From Chlorophyllum brunneum (Eukaryota; Basidiomycota; Agaricomycetes; Agaricales; Agaricaceae): DNA of 64,000 nt. Below are positions 37,454 to 48,833 of this stretch, piece after piece. The stretch's first letter is position 1; each line of letters opens with the position of its first letter. A program made the translations under genes and the position numbers. The notes under the pieces are model-generated. The model was not told the DNA's origin, ran no database searches, and saw only the letters and a program-made list of their open reading frames with translations. The stretch lies in contig OY756139.1 in assembly GCA_963576785.1 (NCBI GenBank), positions 4,588,001 to 4,652,000 on the forward strand, read 5' to 3'.

Positions 37454-38689
37454 ATGAGCAGCAGTAGCTCATCGAGAACACTGAGAAGACCAAGAGCTCC
37501 GAGACCAACAGATATCCAGGGATCACCTGTAACCACTGGATCCAAACAATGACCAGAACCAGAAATCCCTGAAGGCCTTAAGTGGCAGAAATCTGAACAC
37601 AGGATAGACAAAGACACAGCTCTTTTCGAGACCTTATTCAACACAGACATTGCTGAGACCACACCTGACATAGAAGTTGCTGAAGACACAGCCCTTTTCG
37701 AAACCTCATTCAATACAGATGTTACCAAGACCACATCCAACATAGAAGTCACCAAAGCCTCATCCAATACAGAAATTGCTGAGACCCACGAGAATGAACA
37801 CAGTGAACCAGAAACTGAATCAGAAATGGCTGATGAAATCAATTTCCCAAAGAACCTAGCCCTGGAACCAGGATACTTCAATGGAGATGGAACCAAATTC
37901 AATGATTGGTAGAGAGCAATGTCCTTATGGACACTCTTCAACAAGATCAATGACAATGAACAAAAGATAATTGGAGTATTAGCACAAATGAAAGGAGGAC
38001 TAGCAGGTCCTTATGCCAATGCCAAGTTACAGACAATTCAAGATGGGAAAACACCAGCATTTGATGAATTTGCAAAGGAGATGGTAGCCACCTTCTCCTT
38101 GGGGAATAGGAAAGCAATAGCAGAAGGGGAAATTGAGTTGTTCAAACAGGGAAAGAGGAACACTGCAGACTTCTTGATAGAGTTCAAAGCATTTAAAACC
38201 CAAGCAGGAACAGACAACACACATGCCATATTCCTTCTCAAAAGACATACTAGAGCAGACATTATCAGAACTATTGTAGGCTATCCACCAGCCTCAATCC
38301 CAGACACATATGACAAATGGAGAAACATGGTCCTTGCAGTAGGACAGGGATACAAAATGGCAGACATCATCTGAGGAGATGTCAGAACAAGCACAGGAGT
38401 CATATATGGAGGAGGAGGGCAACCAATGGAAATTGGCAGGCAAAGAGCAGACACCAATCAAAACAGTAAACCGAGATGTTTCAACTGCAACCTATATGGG
38501 CATATTGCCAAACATTGCCACAAGAAAATGAAGGTCACATACACCAAAATAATATGCTATAATTGTGGCAAACAAGGACACATCTCAAAGAATTGTAGAG
38601 CACCAAAGAAAGTGCACATCAGGGAAATTACCAAGGAAACTGAGCAAGAAGAAAAGGCAAAGGAGGATTTTGCCAAAGGCTCTGAGTAG
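37454..38689 (+). pseudogene. gag: Gypsy-B Gag (B3)
   Basis: One frame from ATG to TAG with at least three stops: TGA near 37549, TAG in place of Trp near 37910, TGA near 38372. The acidic N-terminus has two clear ALFET units (near 37620 and 37692) and a partial third, making the repeat region longer than in B1. Capsid region PGYFNGDGTKF and two zinc knuckles (CFNCNLYGHIAKHC, CYNCGKQGHISKNC) are kept. Confidence 0.87.
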
Positions 38690-38691
38690 GT

Positions 38692-40003
38692 GCAAACCTG
38701 CAAGCCAATAAACCTAGAGTTCCTATTTTACTTCACAACAGATGATATGTGATCCCACAGAAATGGAACTCGATGCGTGAACTTCTTCTCAATTCAACAA
38801 TCAGAACAAAGAAGGGACCTAAACAAATCACCACACTGGTAGACTCTGGATGCACCTACACATGCATAGTACAGAAAATAGTAGAAGAAGAAAGAATCAC
38901 AACCAGACCCCTCAAGACACCAATACAAGTAATCAATGCAGACAGAACTGAAAACAAGAAAGGAGAAATAACAGACATGGCACAACTGGTATTAAGCAAT
39001 GGTAGCCACACAGAAGAAATTGAAGCAATGGTAACACAATTGGAGAGCACAGACCTATACCTCGGACATAACTGGCTAGTCAAGCACAACCCAGAAATTG
39101 ACTGGACAAACAATATAATATGCTTCAATAGATTCCCAAAGGATTGTACCACACACCACAACAACATACAGTTCAATGAAAGAATACACATAGTAAAGGA
39201 ACACATAGAAGAAAAGAAGACTGATCAAACAGACCCAGAAGATCTACCGACATACCTACAGCAATATATGCACCTATTCAACAAGAATAACTTCGACAAA
39301 CTGCCAGAACACACAATATGGGACCATGAAATAAACCTGACAAAAGATGCACCCCCGGTACTACAGTCCAAGGTCTACCCAATGACATTAACAGAGAAAG
39401 AAGAACTGCAGAAATTCCTCAATGAAAATATCGCCTCAGGACAAATTTGACCATCACAATCCCCCTATGCCACCCCATGCTTCTTCATACCCAAAAAGGA
39501 TGGAACCAAATGACTGGTACAAGACTACAAAAAGCTAAACGAGCACACAATCAAAGACAAAACACCACTCCTGCTCATAAGCAAAGTGATTGACAAACTC
39601 AAGGATGCAAAAGTCTTCAACAAACTCAACATCATCTGGGGATACAACAACATGAGGATAAGAGAAGGCGATGAATGGAAAGCAGCATTTGTAATGAACA
39701 ATGGGCTATTCGAACCAACAGTCATGTTCTTTGGGATGAGTAACTTGCCAGCGACATTCCAAAGAATGATGAACATGGTCTTTCAAGAAATGGTACATGA
39801 AGGGGCAGTTGTCAACTATATGGATGACTTTGTCATCCCCGGGACTACACAACAGGAACTTGAAGACAGGACAAAACAATTCCTTGATATCATAGCAAAA
39901 CACCAACTATACTTCAAAAGATCAAAATGTGTATTTGATGCGAAGGAGATACCCATATTAGGATTTGTGGTAGGACAAGGCAGCATTAAAATGGAGGAGG
40001 AAA
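38692..40003 (+). pseudogene. Gypsy-B protease and partial RT (B3, first block)
   Basis: Protease LVDSGCTYTC near 38840, with Lys (AAA) where B1/B2 have TGA. RT begins after PVLQSKVYPM; TGA codons at 39448 and near 39511. FFGMSNLPATFQ and YMDDFVIPG (near 39817) are present. The frame ends by running into LINE L3 at GSIKMEEE. From 39016 on it is identical to B4 inverted, while upstream the two differ at many sites. Confidence 0.87.
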
Positions 40004-42695
40004 TGAACTTCCTCCACCAAACAGAATGGAGAATAGGACTTGGGTGAATTTCTCTCTCCTTGAGATGATGGATTCGCTCAAGGATACCTCGAATTCTTCT
40101 TCCCCCAGCCCCGACCATATTTCCTGGTCTCATCTCAAACAGATTGTCGCTGACAAAACCTGCGCCGATCTCTTCCTCAAAATCAGTAGCACATGCCTAA
40201 ACATCGGATATTGGCCCGTGCATTTCAAAAAATCAACGTCAGTGATTATCCCCAAGCCCAACAAACCCGACTACTCTACTCCGAAGGCGTTCAGACCAAT
40301 CGTCCTCCTGAACATGCTGGGCAAACTAATAGAGAAGATGCTCGCCAAATGACTCCAATTCGAGGCAGTGAAGTTCAAAGTTCTCCACCCTCACCAACTG
40401 GGAGCCATCTGCCAATGATCTACAGAGGACGCAGGTCTCTTTCTGATGCATATCATCCGGGGAGCCTGGACGAAGAAGAAGAAAACATCGGTGCTCGCAT
40501 TCGATGTAGCCCAATTCTTCCCCTCCCTTAACCACGATCTCCTCATTGACATACTGGGTCGACAGGGATTCCCCCCACAAGTCACCGTATTCTTCAACAA
40601 CTACCTCAAAGAACGTCGCACTACCTACTGGTGGAATAGTGAAACCTCCCCGGAATTTGATGCAGCGGTAGGAGTAGGTCAAGGTTCTGCCCTTAGCCCC
40701 ATCCTCTCCGCCCTATATCTCGCCCCCCTCCTTCACATTTTCGACGTGCATATGGAGGAACACTGTGACAGATGGGACTTTGATGTCCTCTCATTTGTTG
40801 ATGATGGCACCCTAGTCGCACAGTTGCCGTCCCTGGAACGGAACATCGAGATCCTCCAACACATGTACTGCAAAATGGAGTGGCTCATGAACGAATTCGG
40901 CCTAGAAATTGAACATGGCAAGTCCGAAGTCTTTCACTTCACATGTACAAGACAGGACTCGAATCCCTCCATCGATTTGGGATCACCACCATTCACAGGT
41001 CGCACCCCCCTCAGACCAAAAGCCCATTGGCGGTATCTCGGTTTCTACTTCGATCGGACCCTAACCTTCAAGGAACATGTTCGATTCTACTCTGCCAAAG
41101 CGATATCCACGATCAAGGCGATGAAAATGCTAGGGAACTCTGTGAGAGGTCTGTCCCCCGGCAACAAGAGACTACTATACCATTTGTGTGTCGTACCTGT
41201 GGCGACATATGGATATCAACTATGGTTTCATGATAGGTCATGAACTAAAGGGACCTGCGAAATCCTCAACAAAATGCAATGAAGTGCGGTGCTCTGGATT
41301 ACTGGGGCCTTCCGGACTTCTCCTACAGGCGGTGTAGAGTCCCTCGCGGGGCTCATGCCCATCAAACTCCATCTCCGAAAGTTGGCCGAACGACAAATGT
41401 CAAGGCTTCATACACTGGACGATGAACATGCATTGGCAAGATTGACAAAAGAGTATCATTCTTCCCCCCACCGGCTTCACATCAAGAATTTCACAGAGAT
41501 TCAGAGGAAGAAGACACTTGGAGCTGTGATGGATGTTTTGCACCCCACCCCCAAGACTCGGTATATAGAACATTTTAACTCTGTCTCTAAATCTCTCTGG
41601 CCCGGATGTAGGTTACTTGACCAGTTCTCTACTAATGTATCTTTTACAGGATTTAACCGGGACAGCCCTCACCTCTTGAAGACACTTTGGGTCGATATTA
41701 TGATGAATGCGACGATGGACGAAAAATCCATCATTATCGGCATGGACGGCTCAGTCCACCCCAACCCCAACCTGCTTGCCAGCCAGTTCACGGCAGCAGC
41801 CACTATTCAACACCTAGATGGCAGGAGCTCTATCATGAAGTGGCTTGGAGGAACTACGTCAACAGACACTGAACTGGTAGCGCAGTACCTTGGAATCACC
41901 AAAGTACTCGCCACCAATGACTACGACCAGGTTGAACACATTCACATGTTCACGGACTCCCTCGCAGCCTCCTGGCTCCTACTTGATTGCTCACCACATT
42001 TCTGCCAGCGACAATCCATTCTCATATCGAAGGCGCTCCTGGGCTGGTTCAACAAGTCAGACCAACACCACCTTTCCTTTTACCACATGCCGTCGAAGTG
42101 TAAATACAGTATTCAAAAAGCCACTCATGATTGGATTCAAACAGTCGCCTGGCCTAACCGGGGAAGAAATCACCGAGTCCTTAACTCCATGGACTTCCTG
42201 CACAAGAAGTCCGCTGAACGAGCAATCCATACATGGCAAGCCATGTTCGGATTCAAGAAATACAGCAGTAGCTCCTTCCTCCACCTCCCGGTGCGAGTGA
42301 ACAGGGCCTCCGCCCTACCGTTGCACATCAAGTCTGGTCCCTGGATATGAGAATGCAGCCCCCAGCCTCAGCTCTTCGCAAGAGCATGTCGCGCCATCCT
42401 TTGCCATGCCCCGATCAGGGAGTTTAGACTTCGATTCTTCCCTAATGAAGATCTATCATGCCACCACTATAACAGTCAAATGGTACAGACCAGATCGCAC
42501 ATCCTCCATTGTTGCAACAACCTTGATCATCACTTTGGCATAGACACCATCAAGACTTTCGTCAATTTCTTGCATCGAAACCCTACCGCATTCAGCTTCC
42601 CTCCAGAACCTGACCGCCCTCATATCCACGCCGGGTCAATACCCCCGTTACATCATCGTCAAGTCCAAAGGAGGTTTGGGTCTGCGCCTGCGTAA
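40004..42695 (+). pseudogene. LINE L3 ORF2 fragment, right copy
   Basis: One frame with about five TGA codons and no frameshift. RT FVDDGTLVA at 40793 onward, with upstream FDVAQFFPSLNHD and GVGQGSALSPILS. RNase H GMDGSVHPN near 41740, DTELVAQYLGI near 41868, MFTDSLAAS near 41947. The C-terminal zinc-like motif lies near 42450-42520. Two TGA positions, after MLAK and after GPWI, are shared with L1, as expected for CGA codons decaying in parallel. Confidence 0.9.
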
Positions 42696-43169
42696 ATCCT
42701 TTTCCTTTTTTTTTTTTTTTTTTTTTTTCTTATGCTCTCCCGGTTATGGTCTTCAAAGTCATTTCTCTATCTCCCCCTTCCTTGCTCATCTACTACTTTA
42801 TAGATAGTCTTCATTTGAAATCCATTCCTCCCATGGTGTCTGGGCCAATGCCCTCCCACATGCTAGTACTGTTTGTTGTTCCCCCTTGTGATTGCAAGTA
42901 GATAGTTTCTTTCTATCAATTTCTCTCTCTCTCACTCTCTCTCTTTCCGAATTCCTCTTTTCCTCTTTCTTGCTGATCAACGTAGGTACCAAACATCTCT
43001 CTAGTGTACATGCTAGACGGCGTCAAGTCTCGAGGGGTTAGTTTACACTTAATTTACTTTCCCTACTCTGAACATTTTGTATATTCTACCTTTGTATGTA
43101 TGTACATGCGGACTGCGTTCGAGCACCGCTATATAAATTGTTGATTCAAAAAAAAAAAAAAAAAAAAAA
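42696..43169 (+). other. LINE L3 3' UTR and poly(A) tail, right copy
   Basis: No gene. T tract of about 24 nt at 42706-42729, CT-rich simple repeat near 42920-42950, the motif TATGTATGTACATG, then AGCACCGCTATATAAATTGT and poly(A). Confidence 0.8.
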
Positions 43170-44769
43170 GGAGCAGCCAGAAATTGCATTGACCATCTCT
43201 TGCAGAACAATGGAACCTACCAACCTGTCCACTTGACACACCAGTCACCATCCTTAATGCCGATGGAACCACCAATGGACAAGGACAAGCTACCCATGAT
43301 GCTGTCCTTAGACTCACCATAGACAGACAACAAATGATTCTAAAACCAAGAATCATTGGACTAGGAATGCCATGCCTAATCTTAGGAATGCCCTGGCTAT
43401 TGCAATTCAACCCAGAAGTCAATTGGTCAAGGAAAACTATGAAATGGAGAACCCCATTTATCGACAACCCCCAGCTCAACTGCCTTGTCACCTTGATGGA
43501 TGACAGTGCAAACGAAGCCAAACAAGTAAACCACATCTACCTTGAACCCACCACATTCAAAGAAATAAACTTCAAAGCCAATGCCTCCCAGTTTATTGCC
43601 CAGCAATATGGAGAAAAAAGAGAGACTGACCCTCTGAAGATTGTACCAGCCAATTTTCATGACTACCTCGATATATTCAGCGAGCAAGCTGCCTCACAAT
43701 ACCCACCTACCCAACCATGGGATCACAAGATTGAGATGAAAGAATCTTTCGAACCTAAAGCTGGACCAGCCTATCAACTATCACCCCAAGAGACCAATGA
43801 ACTCAATAAATTCATTGAAGAGAATTTAGCCAAAGGATATATTTGACAATCAAAATCACCTATGGCTTCACCTTTCTTCTTTGTAGGGAAGAAAGATGGA
43901 AAACTCCACCTGTGTCAAGATTATCAATATCTCAATAGTCATACCATCAAGAATGTGTACCTGATCCCACTCATTTTGTCACTACTTGACAGACTTAAAG
44001 GATCAAATTGGTTTACCAAACTCGATGTATGCACCAGATACAACAATATCCACATCTGAAAAGGCAATGAATGGAAAGTTGGATTCAGAACACCAAAAGG
44101 CCTATATGAGCCAACTGTAATGTTCTTTGGGATGTGCAACTCCCCAGCCACTTTCCAATCCATGATGGACCACATATTCCACCCTTTGATCGATAAAGAA
44201 GGAGTCCTTGTATACATGGATGATATTCTCATACATGCCAAAATGCAAGAAGAACTCCAATGCCTTACCTGTGAAGTATTAAAACTACTTTGTGAACACA
44301 ATCTATTTCTCAAGCCCAAGAAATGTGAATTTGAGAAACAATGCCTCGAGTACCTCGGTGCTGTAATCTCCCCATCATCCATTGAAATGGATGCAGCCAA
44401 ACTTGAAGGAATCAAGAATTGGCCAATACCCAAAACAACCTGCAATATGCAAAAATTTAACTTCTACAGAAGATTCATCAAGAATTATGCACAACATGCT
44501 GCACCGCTAAACTCTCTTATGTCCAAGAATATTAAATTCCATTGGACCAATGAGCACCAAATTGCCTTTGAAGATCTGAAGAAACACTTCATGGAAAAGC
44601 CTATCTTGATTGTGCTAGATCCTGACAAACCTTTCAAAATCAAAACTGATGCTTCTGTGTATGCCTCAGGAGCCATCCTCACCCAACACAACAATAATGG
44701 AGTAAAGCACCTGATTGCCTTTATCTCCAGAGCATTCAACTTGACAGAATGAAACTACCACTGCTCAGA
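43170..44769 (+). pseudogene. Gypsy-A pol fragment: protease end, RT, RNase H start
   Basis: Enters directly after the LINE poly(A) at GGAGCAGCC, where copy A4 reads GATTCAGGAGCAGC. It contains protease remainder, RT ([12 protein letters not shown] near 44122, YMDD near 44216) and RNase H to FNLTE, then stops at 44769. TGA codons match those of A1 and A2 (e.g. near 43844, 44057, 44750). Three or four bases near 44504 and 44712 differ from A2. Confidence 0.88.
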
Positions 44770-47510
44770 GGATGAGAACACCACCCCAGGACAAACCAGA
44801 CCACCACAACCCCCCTATGCAACCCCATGCTTCTTCATACCAAAGAAAGACAGAACCAAGTGACTAGTACAAGACTACAAAAAATTAAACAAACATACAA
44901 TTAAAGACAAAATGCCACTTCCGCTGATAAGCAAAGTTATTGACAGACTCAAGGATGTGAAAGTCTTCAACAAGCTTGACATTATATGGGGATACAACAA
45001 TGTCCAGATCAGAGAAGGCAATGAATGGAAAGCAGCATTTGTAACAAACAACAGATTGTTTGAACCAATGGTTATGTTCTTCAGAATAAGCAACTCGCCA
45101 GCAACTTTCCAAAGGATAATGAACACAGTCTTCCAAGAAATGCTACACAAAGGGGCAGTAGTCAACTATATGGATGACTTTGTCATCCCAGGAACTACAC
45201 AACAGGAACTTGAAGACAGGATGAAGCATTTTCTTGACATTGCAGCAAAACACCAGTTATATTTCAAATGGTCAAAATGCATATTCAATGCAGAAGAAAT
45301 ACCAATATTGGGATTTGTGGTTGGACAAGGCAGTGTTAAAATGGAGGAGGAGAAGGTGAAAGTGGTAAAAGAGTGGCCAACACCCAAATCCCTAAAAGAT
45401 GTTGAAAAATTCTTAGACTTCGCAAACTTCTATCAACGATTTATACACAACTTCAGCAACATAGCAGCTCCTTTACATGAGTTGAAGAAGAAGGACACTG
45501 GAATGACAGCAACAAGCATTTGAAAGAATCAAAAAGAAAGTCATGAGTGAACCAGTATTAGCAATGCCACAAGATAAGGGACAATACAGAGTGGAAGTAG
45601 ACACATCAGGTTATGGAGTAGGAGCAGTACTATCACAGAAGCAAAAAGAACACTGGCACCCAATTGCATTCCACTCAAGAACAATGACACCAGCAGAATG
45701 AAATTACCAAATCTATGACAAAGAACTACTAGCCATTCAAGAAGCAATCAAAACCTGGAGACAATACCTACTCAATACCAACAAACCATTCGAAATATGG
45801 ACAGATCACAAGAACCTGGAATACTTCTGAAAACCACAACAACTCATAGGATAACAAGTGAGGTGGCAGATAGAACTACAAGAATATCATTACACACTAA
45901 AACACATCCCCAGAAAGACCAACACAAAAGCCAATGTCTTATCAAGACTAACAAAAACTGATACCACCCAAGACAACACCGACATTACCTTACTACCCGA
46001 CCACTTATTCAACAACAACACAATTACTGCAATCCGAAAAATCTGGGAGATCTCAGGAGAAGAAAGTCTGAAACACTGACTATGAAAGGAAACAAAAAGG
46101 GAAACACAGTGGCTGAAGGAAAAAGAGAAACAACCAAAGGAGATATGGGAGACAGATGGAATACTGATGTTCAAAGGAAGAATATATGCCCCACCCAACA
46201 GCCAAATATGACAAGAAATACTCTGACAACATCATGATGAAACAGATGTAGGACACCCAGGACAACACCAAATGATTGAACTCCTTAAAAGGAGTTATTG
46301 GTGGCCTCAAATGTGCAATGACATCAAACAATATATCAAAGGGTACGAGGCATGCCAATGAAACAAAATACTCCGAACAAGACCGACAATGCATCTTCAC
46401 CCACTACCAACACCAGCGGAACCTTGGGAAGAAATATCAATCAACATGATAGGACCACTACCAGAGTCAGAGGGATATGACACAATACTTGTTATAGTTG
46501 ATCGTTTCAGCAAAATGATCAGACTGTGCACAGTCAACACCACCTTAACATCCAAGGAACTAGGAGATATCTATTGAGATGATATATGGAGAACGTATGG
46601 AATACCCTGCAGAATCATCAGTGACAGAGGACCACAATTTGCATCAAAATTCATGGCAGAACTATACTGAGCAATGGGCACCCAATGAAACCTATCCACA
46701 GCATACCACCCACAAACCAATGGTCAAACAGAGTGCATCAACCAGGAGGTTGGGACATACCTCAGAAATGTAATAAACCATGCACAAGACAACTGGAAAA
46801 AATGGTTAACCACAGCAGAATTCCAATACAATGACAAAACCCACACCACCACTGGATATTTGCCATTCAAAATAGTTTATGGATGACACCCCTGGAAAGG
46901 AGATATAACAAATGTTACCAAGGCACCTGCAATCACAGAATGGATACAGGAATTACAAGATATGCAACAAGAGACGATCAAAATGCTACAACATAGCCAG
47001 ATGCAAATGAAGAAACATAACAGCACCAAAACAGAACACGAGTACAATCCAGGAGAACAAGTATGGTTGGAAGCAGGCAATATCAGGACAACGAGACCAA
47101 CCAAGAAGCTAGATCATAAACACTATGGACCATTTCAAATAAAAACAAAAATGGGCAAAACAAGCTACCAACTGGAACTACCTGAAACATGGGTGATACA
47201 TAATGTATTCAACAGCAGACTCCTCTCCCCCTATCAGAAACCCGAGTTTGACAGCCAACGCACCCCACCATTACCAATGCCCAAGATCATCAACAATGAA
47301 GAATAGTATGAAGTAGAAGAAATCCGAGGACATTGCATGAAAGGATGGCAAAATCAATTTCTAATACACTGAAAAGGGTATACCTCTGAGGAAGACACAT
47401 GGGAAGATGAGTCAGAACTGAGAAACACTAAGGAGGCAGTTCAGGAATTTTTAGACAAGATTTCGAGGACAAAACCTATAAAAAGGGGGGGTAAGAAGCA
47501 ACATTTATGA
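44770..47510 (+). pseudogene. Gypsy-B RT, RNase H, integrase and chromodomain (B3, second block)
   Basis: Pol resumes at the RT start (PPYATPCFFIPKKD near 44810), so it repeats the region already present at 39427-40003. RT YMDDFVIPG near 45169; a frameshift near 45500 by a small deletion. RNase H VEVDTSGYGVGA near 45592. Integrase: the first catalytic Asp is Asn (SINMIGPLPE near 46438), the second Asp (SDRGPQFASKF) and the Glu remain; zinc-finger CDTC has become YEAC. Chromodomain near 47310-47440 with a TGA in place of Trp. About 15 stops in all, mostly TGA. Dead. Confidence 0.9.
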
Positions 47511-47791
47511 ACAACAAACCCCACATTACAAGAGATCACTACACCCAATGCACCTCACACTGTATCCACTGCACCCTAGACTTCACCAATTATCTCCACA
47601 ACACACTATGTATGCCGAATGCAAACCCACTCCCTTCCCAGCCAACAACACAGAGTTTGAACAAGAACTCAACAACCTCCTCGACACCCAGTCCACTAAA
47701 GATCAAATTGAACACTATACCACCACCACCAAAGGACTCACATACATCACCCATGCCATCCACAACCTCCAAATCCAAGCCAAAGCCCTAA
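47507..47791 (+). CDS. Small ORF coupled to the pol stop by ATGA, copy B3 (94 aa)
   Basis: The ATG (47507-47509) overlaps the pol TGA (47508-47510), as in B1/B2. The first ~38 residues resemble the B1 small ORF and share TLDF, NYL, NT and PNAN at equal spacing; after that the frames diverge and overlap ORF3. Many differences from B1 are third-position synonymous changes in this frame. Whether it is translated is unknown. Confidence 0.4.
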   Translation: MNNKPHITRDHYTQCTSHCIHCTLDFTNYLHNTLCMPNANPLPSQPTTQSLNKNSTTSSTPSPLKIKLNTIPPPPKDSHTSPMPSTTSKSKPKP

Positions 47792-48486
47792 GCCATATCC
47801 TACTTGTCACCACCACCAGAGCCCTACCAGCTGCCATGTCAACCAGAAAACACAAACTCATGAAAGAACTATTGGGTAAAGCAGCCATTGACCTCAACAT
47901 ATTGGTATACTCTGATGCAAAGCAATGCATCCAAAGTGCACTAGTCATGATGGGAGAAAGACTCAATCACCTTACCAATTCCAGCGACAACCCTACCTAT
48001 AGACTTGCATGGAGACTGATGGATCTCAACTCATACACCCCCACTACCTTATCTGATAAACCACCCTACAACAAAGACAACAAAGAAGAATGGCTAGACG
48101 AAGGAATAGAGGGAATCAAAAAATCAGTAGCCAAACAAATAATGGAACCTAACATGAGAGACAAAGTGGATCACCTCTTAATACACATCCCGGAGTTTGA
48201 CCCACCTACCAAACCAATCATCTTTAATCCACCCCAATCATATCTCACACTCAAAGATGGAGGACAACTCAATGACAATTACTGGCAAGAGATAGTCCAT
48301 AATCTAGTCACAGCAGAAACAAACAATACCACCACCTTCAAAGGTCACACCATCACCCTTTTTAGAGGAGGACAAGACCATGCCCCCTTCTGGATTGGAT
48401 GTCAACACAAGTTGGGAACCCCAATGATCAGCCCTACTAAATGCCAACTTGTCAATGCCTTACACAAAGAACCAGAAGACAAGTAG
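47608..48486 (+). CDS. Gypsy-B ORF3, copy B3 (292 aa, intact frame)
   Basis: No stop or frameshift over 292 codons, although gag and pol of the same copy are riddled with stops. ATG chosen by alignment with B1 (MYAE against MPAE). The C-terminal third aligns with B1 ORF3: FNPPQSYLTLK, NDNYWQEIVHNL, APFWIGC, LGTPMI. The N-terminal two thirds are hardly alignable, whereas pol is clearly conserved, so ORF3 evolves much faster or was exchanged. No membrane segment, no known motif. Either it is still under selection or it lost its CGA codons harmlessly (few Arg remain). Confidence 0.7.
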   Translation: MYAECKPTPFPANNTEFEQELNNLLDTQSTKDQIEHYTTTTKGLTYITHAIHNLQIQAKALSHILLVTTTRALPAAMSTRKHKLMKELLGKAAIDLNILVYSDAKQCIQSALVMMGERLNHLTNSSDNPTYRLAWRLMDLNSYTPTTLSDKPPYNKDNKEEWLDEGIEGIKKSVAKQIMEPNMRDKVDHLLIHIPEFDPPTKPIIFNPPQSYLTLKDGGQLNDNYWQEIVHNLVTAETNNTTTFKGHTITLFRGGQDHAPFWIGCQHKLGTPMISPTKCQLVNALHKEPEDK

Positions 48487-48529
48487 ACTATAACACTTCA
48501 TGGGGTCATGAATGTAAAAAGGGAGGTAT

Positions 48530-48833
48530 TGTTATGAACTATAGATAGACAGTCCATTCCTATTATGCACCCGTCATACTCGTTGGCCCTATGTATCCGT
48601 CTCACCCCTGTTTCACTTCTTAAGGCTGTACTTTTACTAACTCATTCTACTCGTCCTCTATGACTCCTTTACTCTGTTCCTTTATTCTTAGAGCTCACCA
48701 CTAGTATATAAAGTGTAGTAATACTTGATGTATTCCTTACACTTTACCAATCGTATCATCCCTTCCTCTTTTCTCTACCTTCTTGTCTTTATCCAAAGAC
48801 TTGCTACCTGAGTTGTAGACTAAGGTCATAACA
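48530..48833 (+). repeat. Gypsy-B B3 3' LTR (304 bp)
   Basis: TGTTATGAAC...GGTCATAACA, preceded by the polypurine tract AAAAAGGGAGGTAT. About 17 differences from the 5' LTR, nearly all transitions. Confidence 0.93.

Larger units (their letters stand above)
40004..43169 (+). mobile_element. LINE L3, right copy
   Basis: Mirror image of 28311-31476, with one substitution seen (43048 A). It is 5'-truncated in ORF2 and has a 22-nt poly(A) at 43148-43169. It sits between Gypsy-B RT and Gypsy-A protease exactly as on the left, so the block was copied as a unit rather than inserted twice. Confidence 0.92.
39016..44769 (+). repeat. Right arm of the ~5.75-kb inverted duplication
   Basis: Inverse complement of 26711-32464; see the left arm. 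The left boundary lies inside Gypsy-B pol homology. The right boundary is an abrupt switch from Gypsy-A RNase H (CTGCTCAGAG) to Gypsy-B RT. The 6.55-kb spacer between the arms holds the 5' part of B4, the Copia start, a solo LTR and the 5' part of B3. Confidence 0.9.
37057..48833 (+). mobile_element. Gypsy-B copy B3, old full-length copy carrying an internal LINE/Gypsy-A block
   Basis: Flanked by AACAA (37052-37056 and 48834-48838) inside the Copia integrase. The LTRs are 304 bp each and differ at about 17 sites, nearly all transitions, so the insertion is much older than B1/B2. Gag and pol run to 40003; then come LINE L3 (40004-43169) and a Gypsy-A piece (43170-44769); Gypsy-B pol then resumes at 44770 from the RT start, so about 575 bp of RT is present twice. 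Total 11,777 bp against 6,491 for B1. Confidence 0.93.

Noticed and set aside
26711..44769. Inverted repeat as a terminal or organelle-type inverted repeat
   Set aside because: The arms consist of chimeric pieces of three transposons with edges inside elements; no organellar or plasmid genes are present.
43170..44769. Gypsy-A piece in B3 as an independent insertion
   Set aside because: It has no LTR or target duplication, and is joined to LINE L3 exactly as in the left arm, so it was copied as part of a block.
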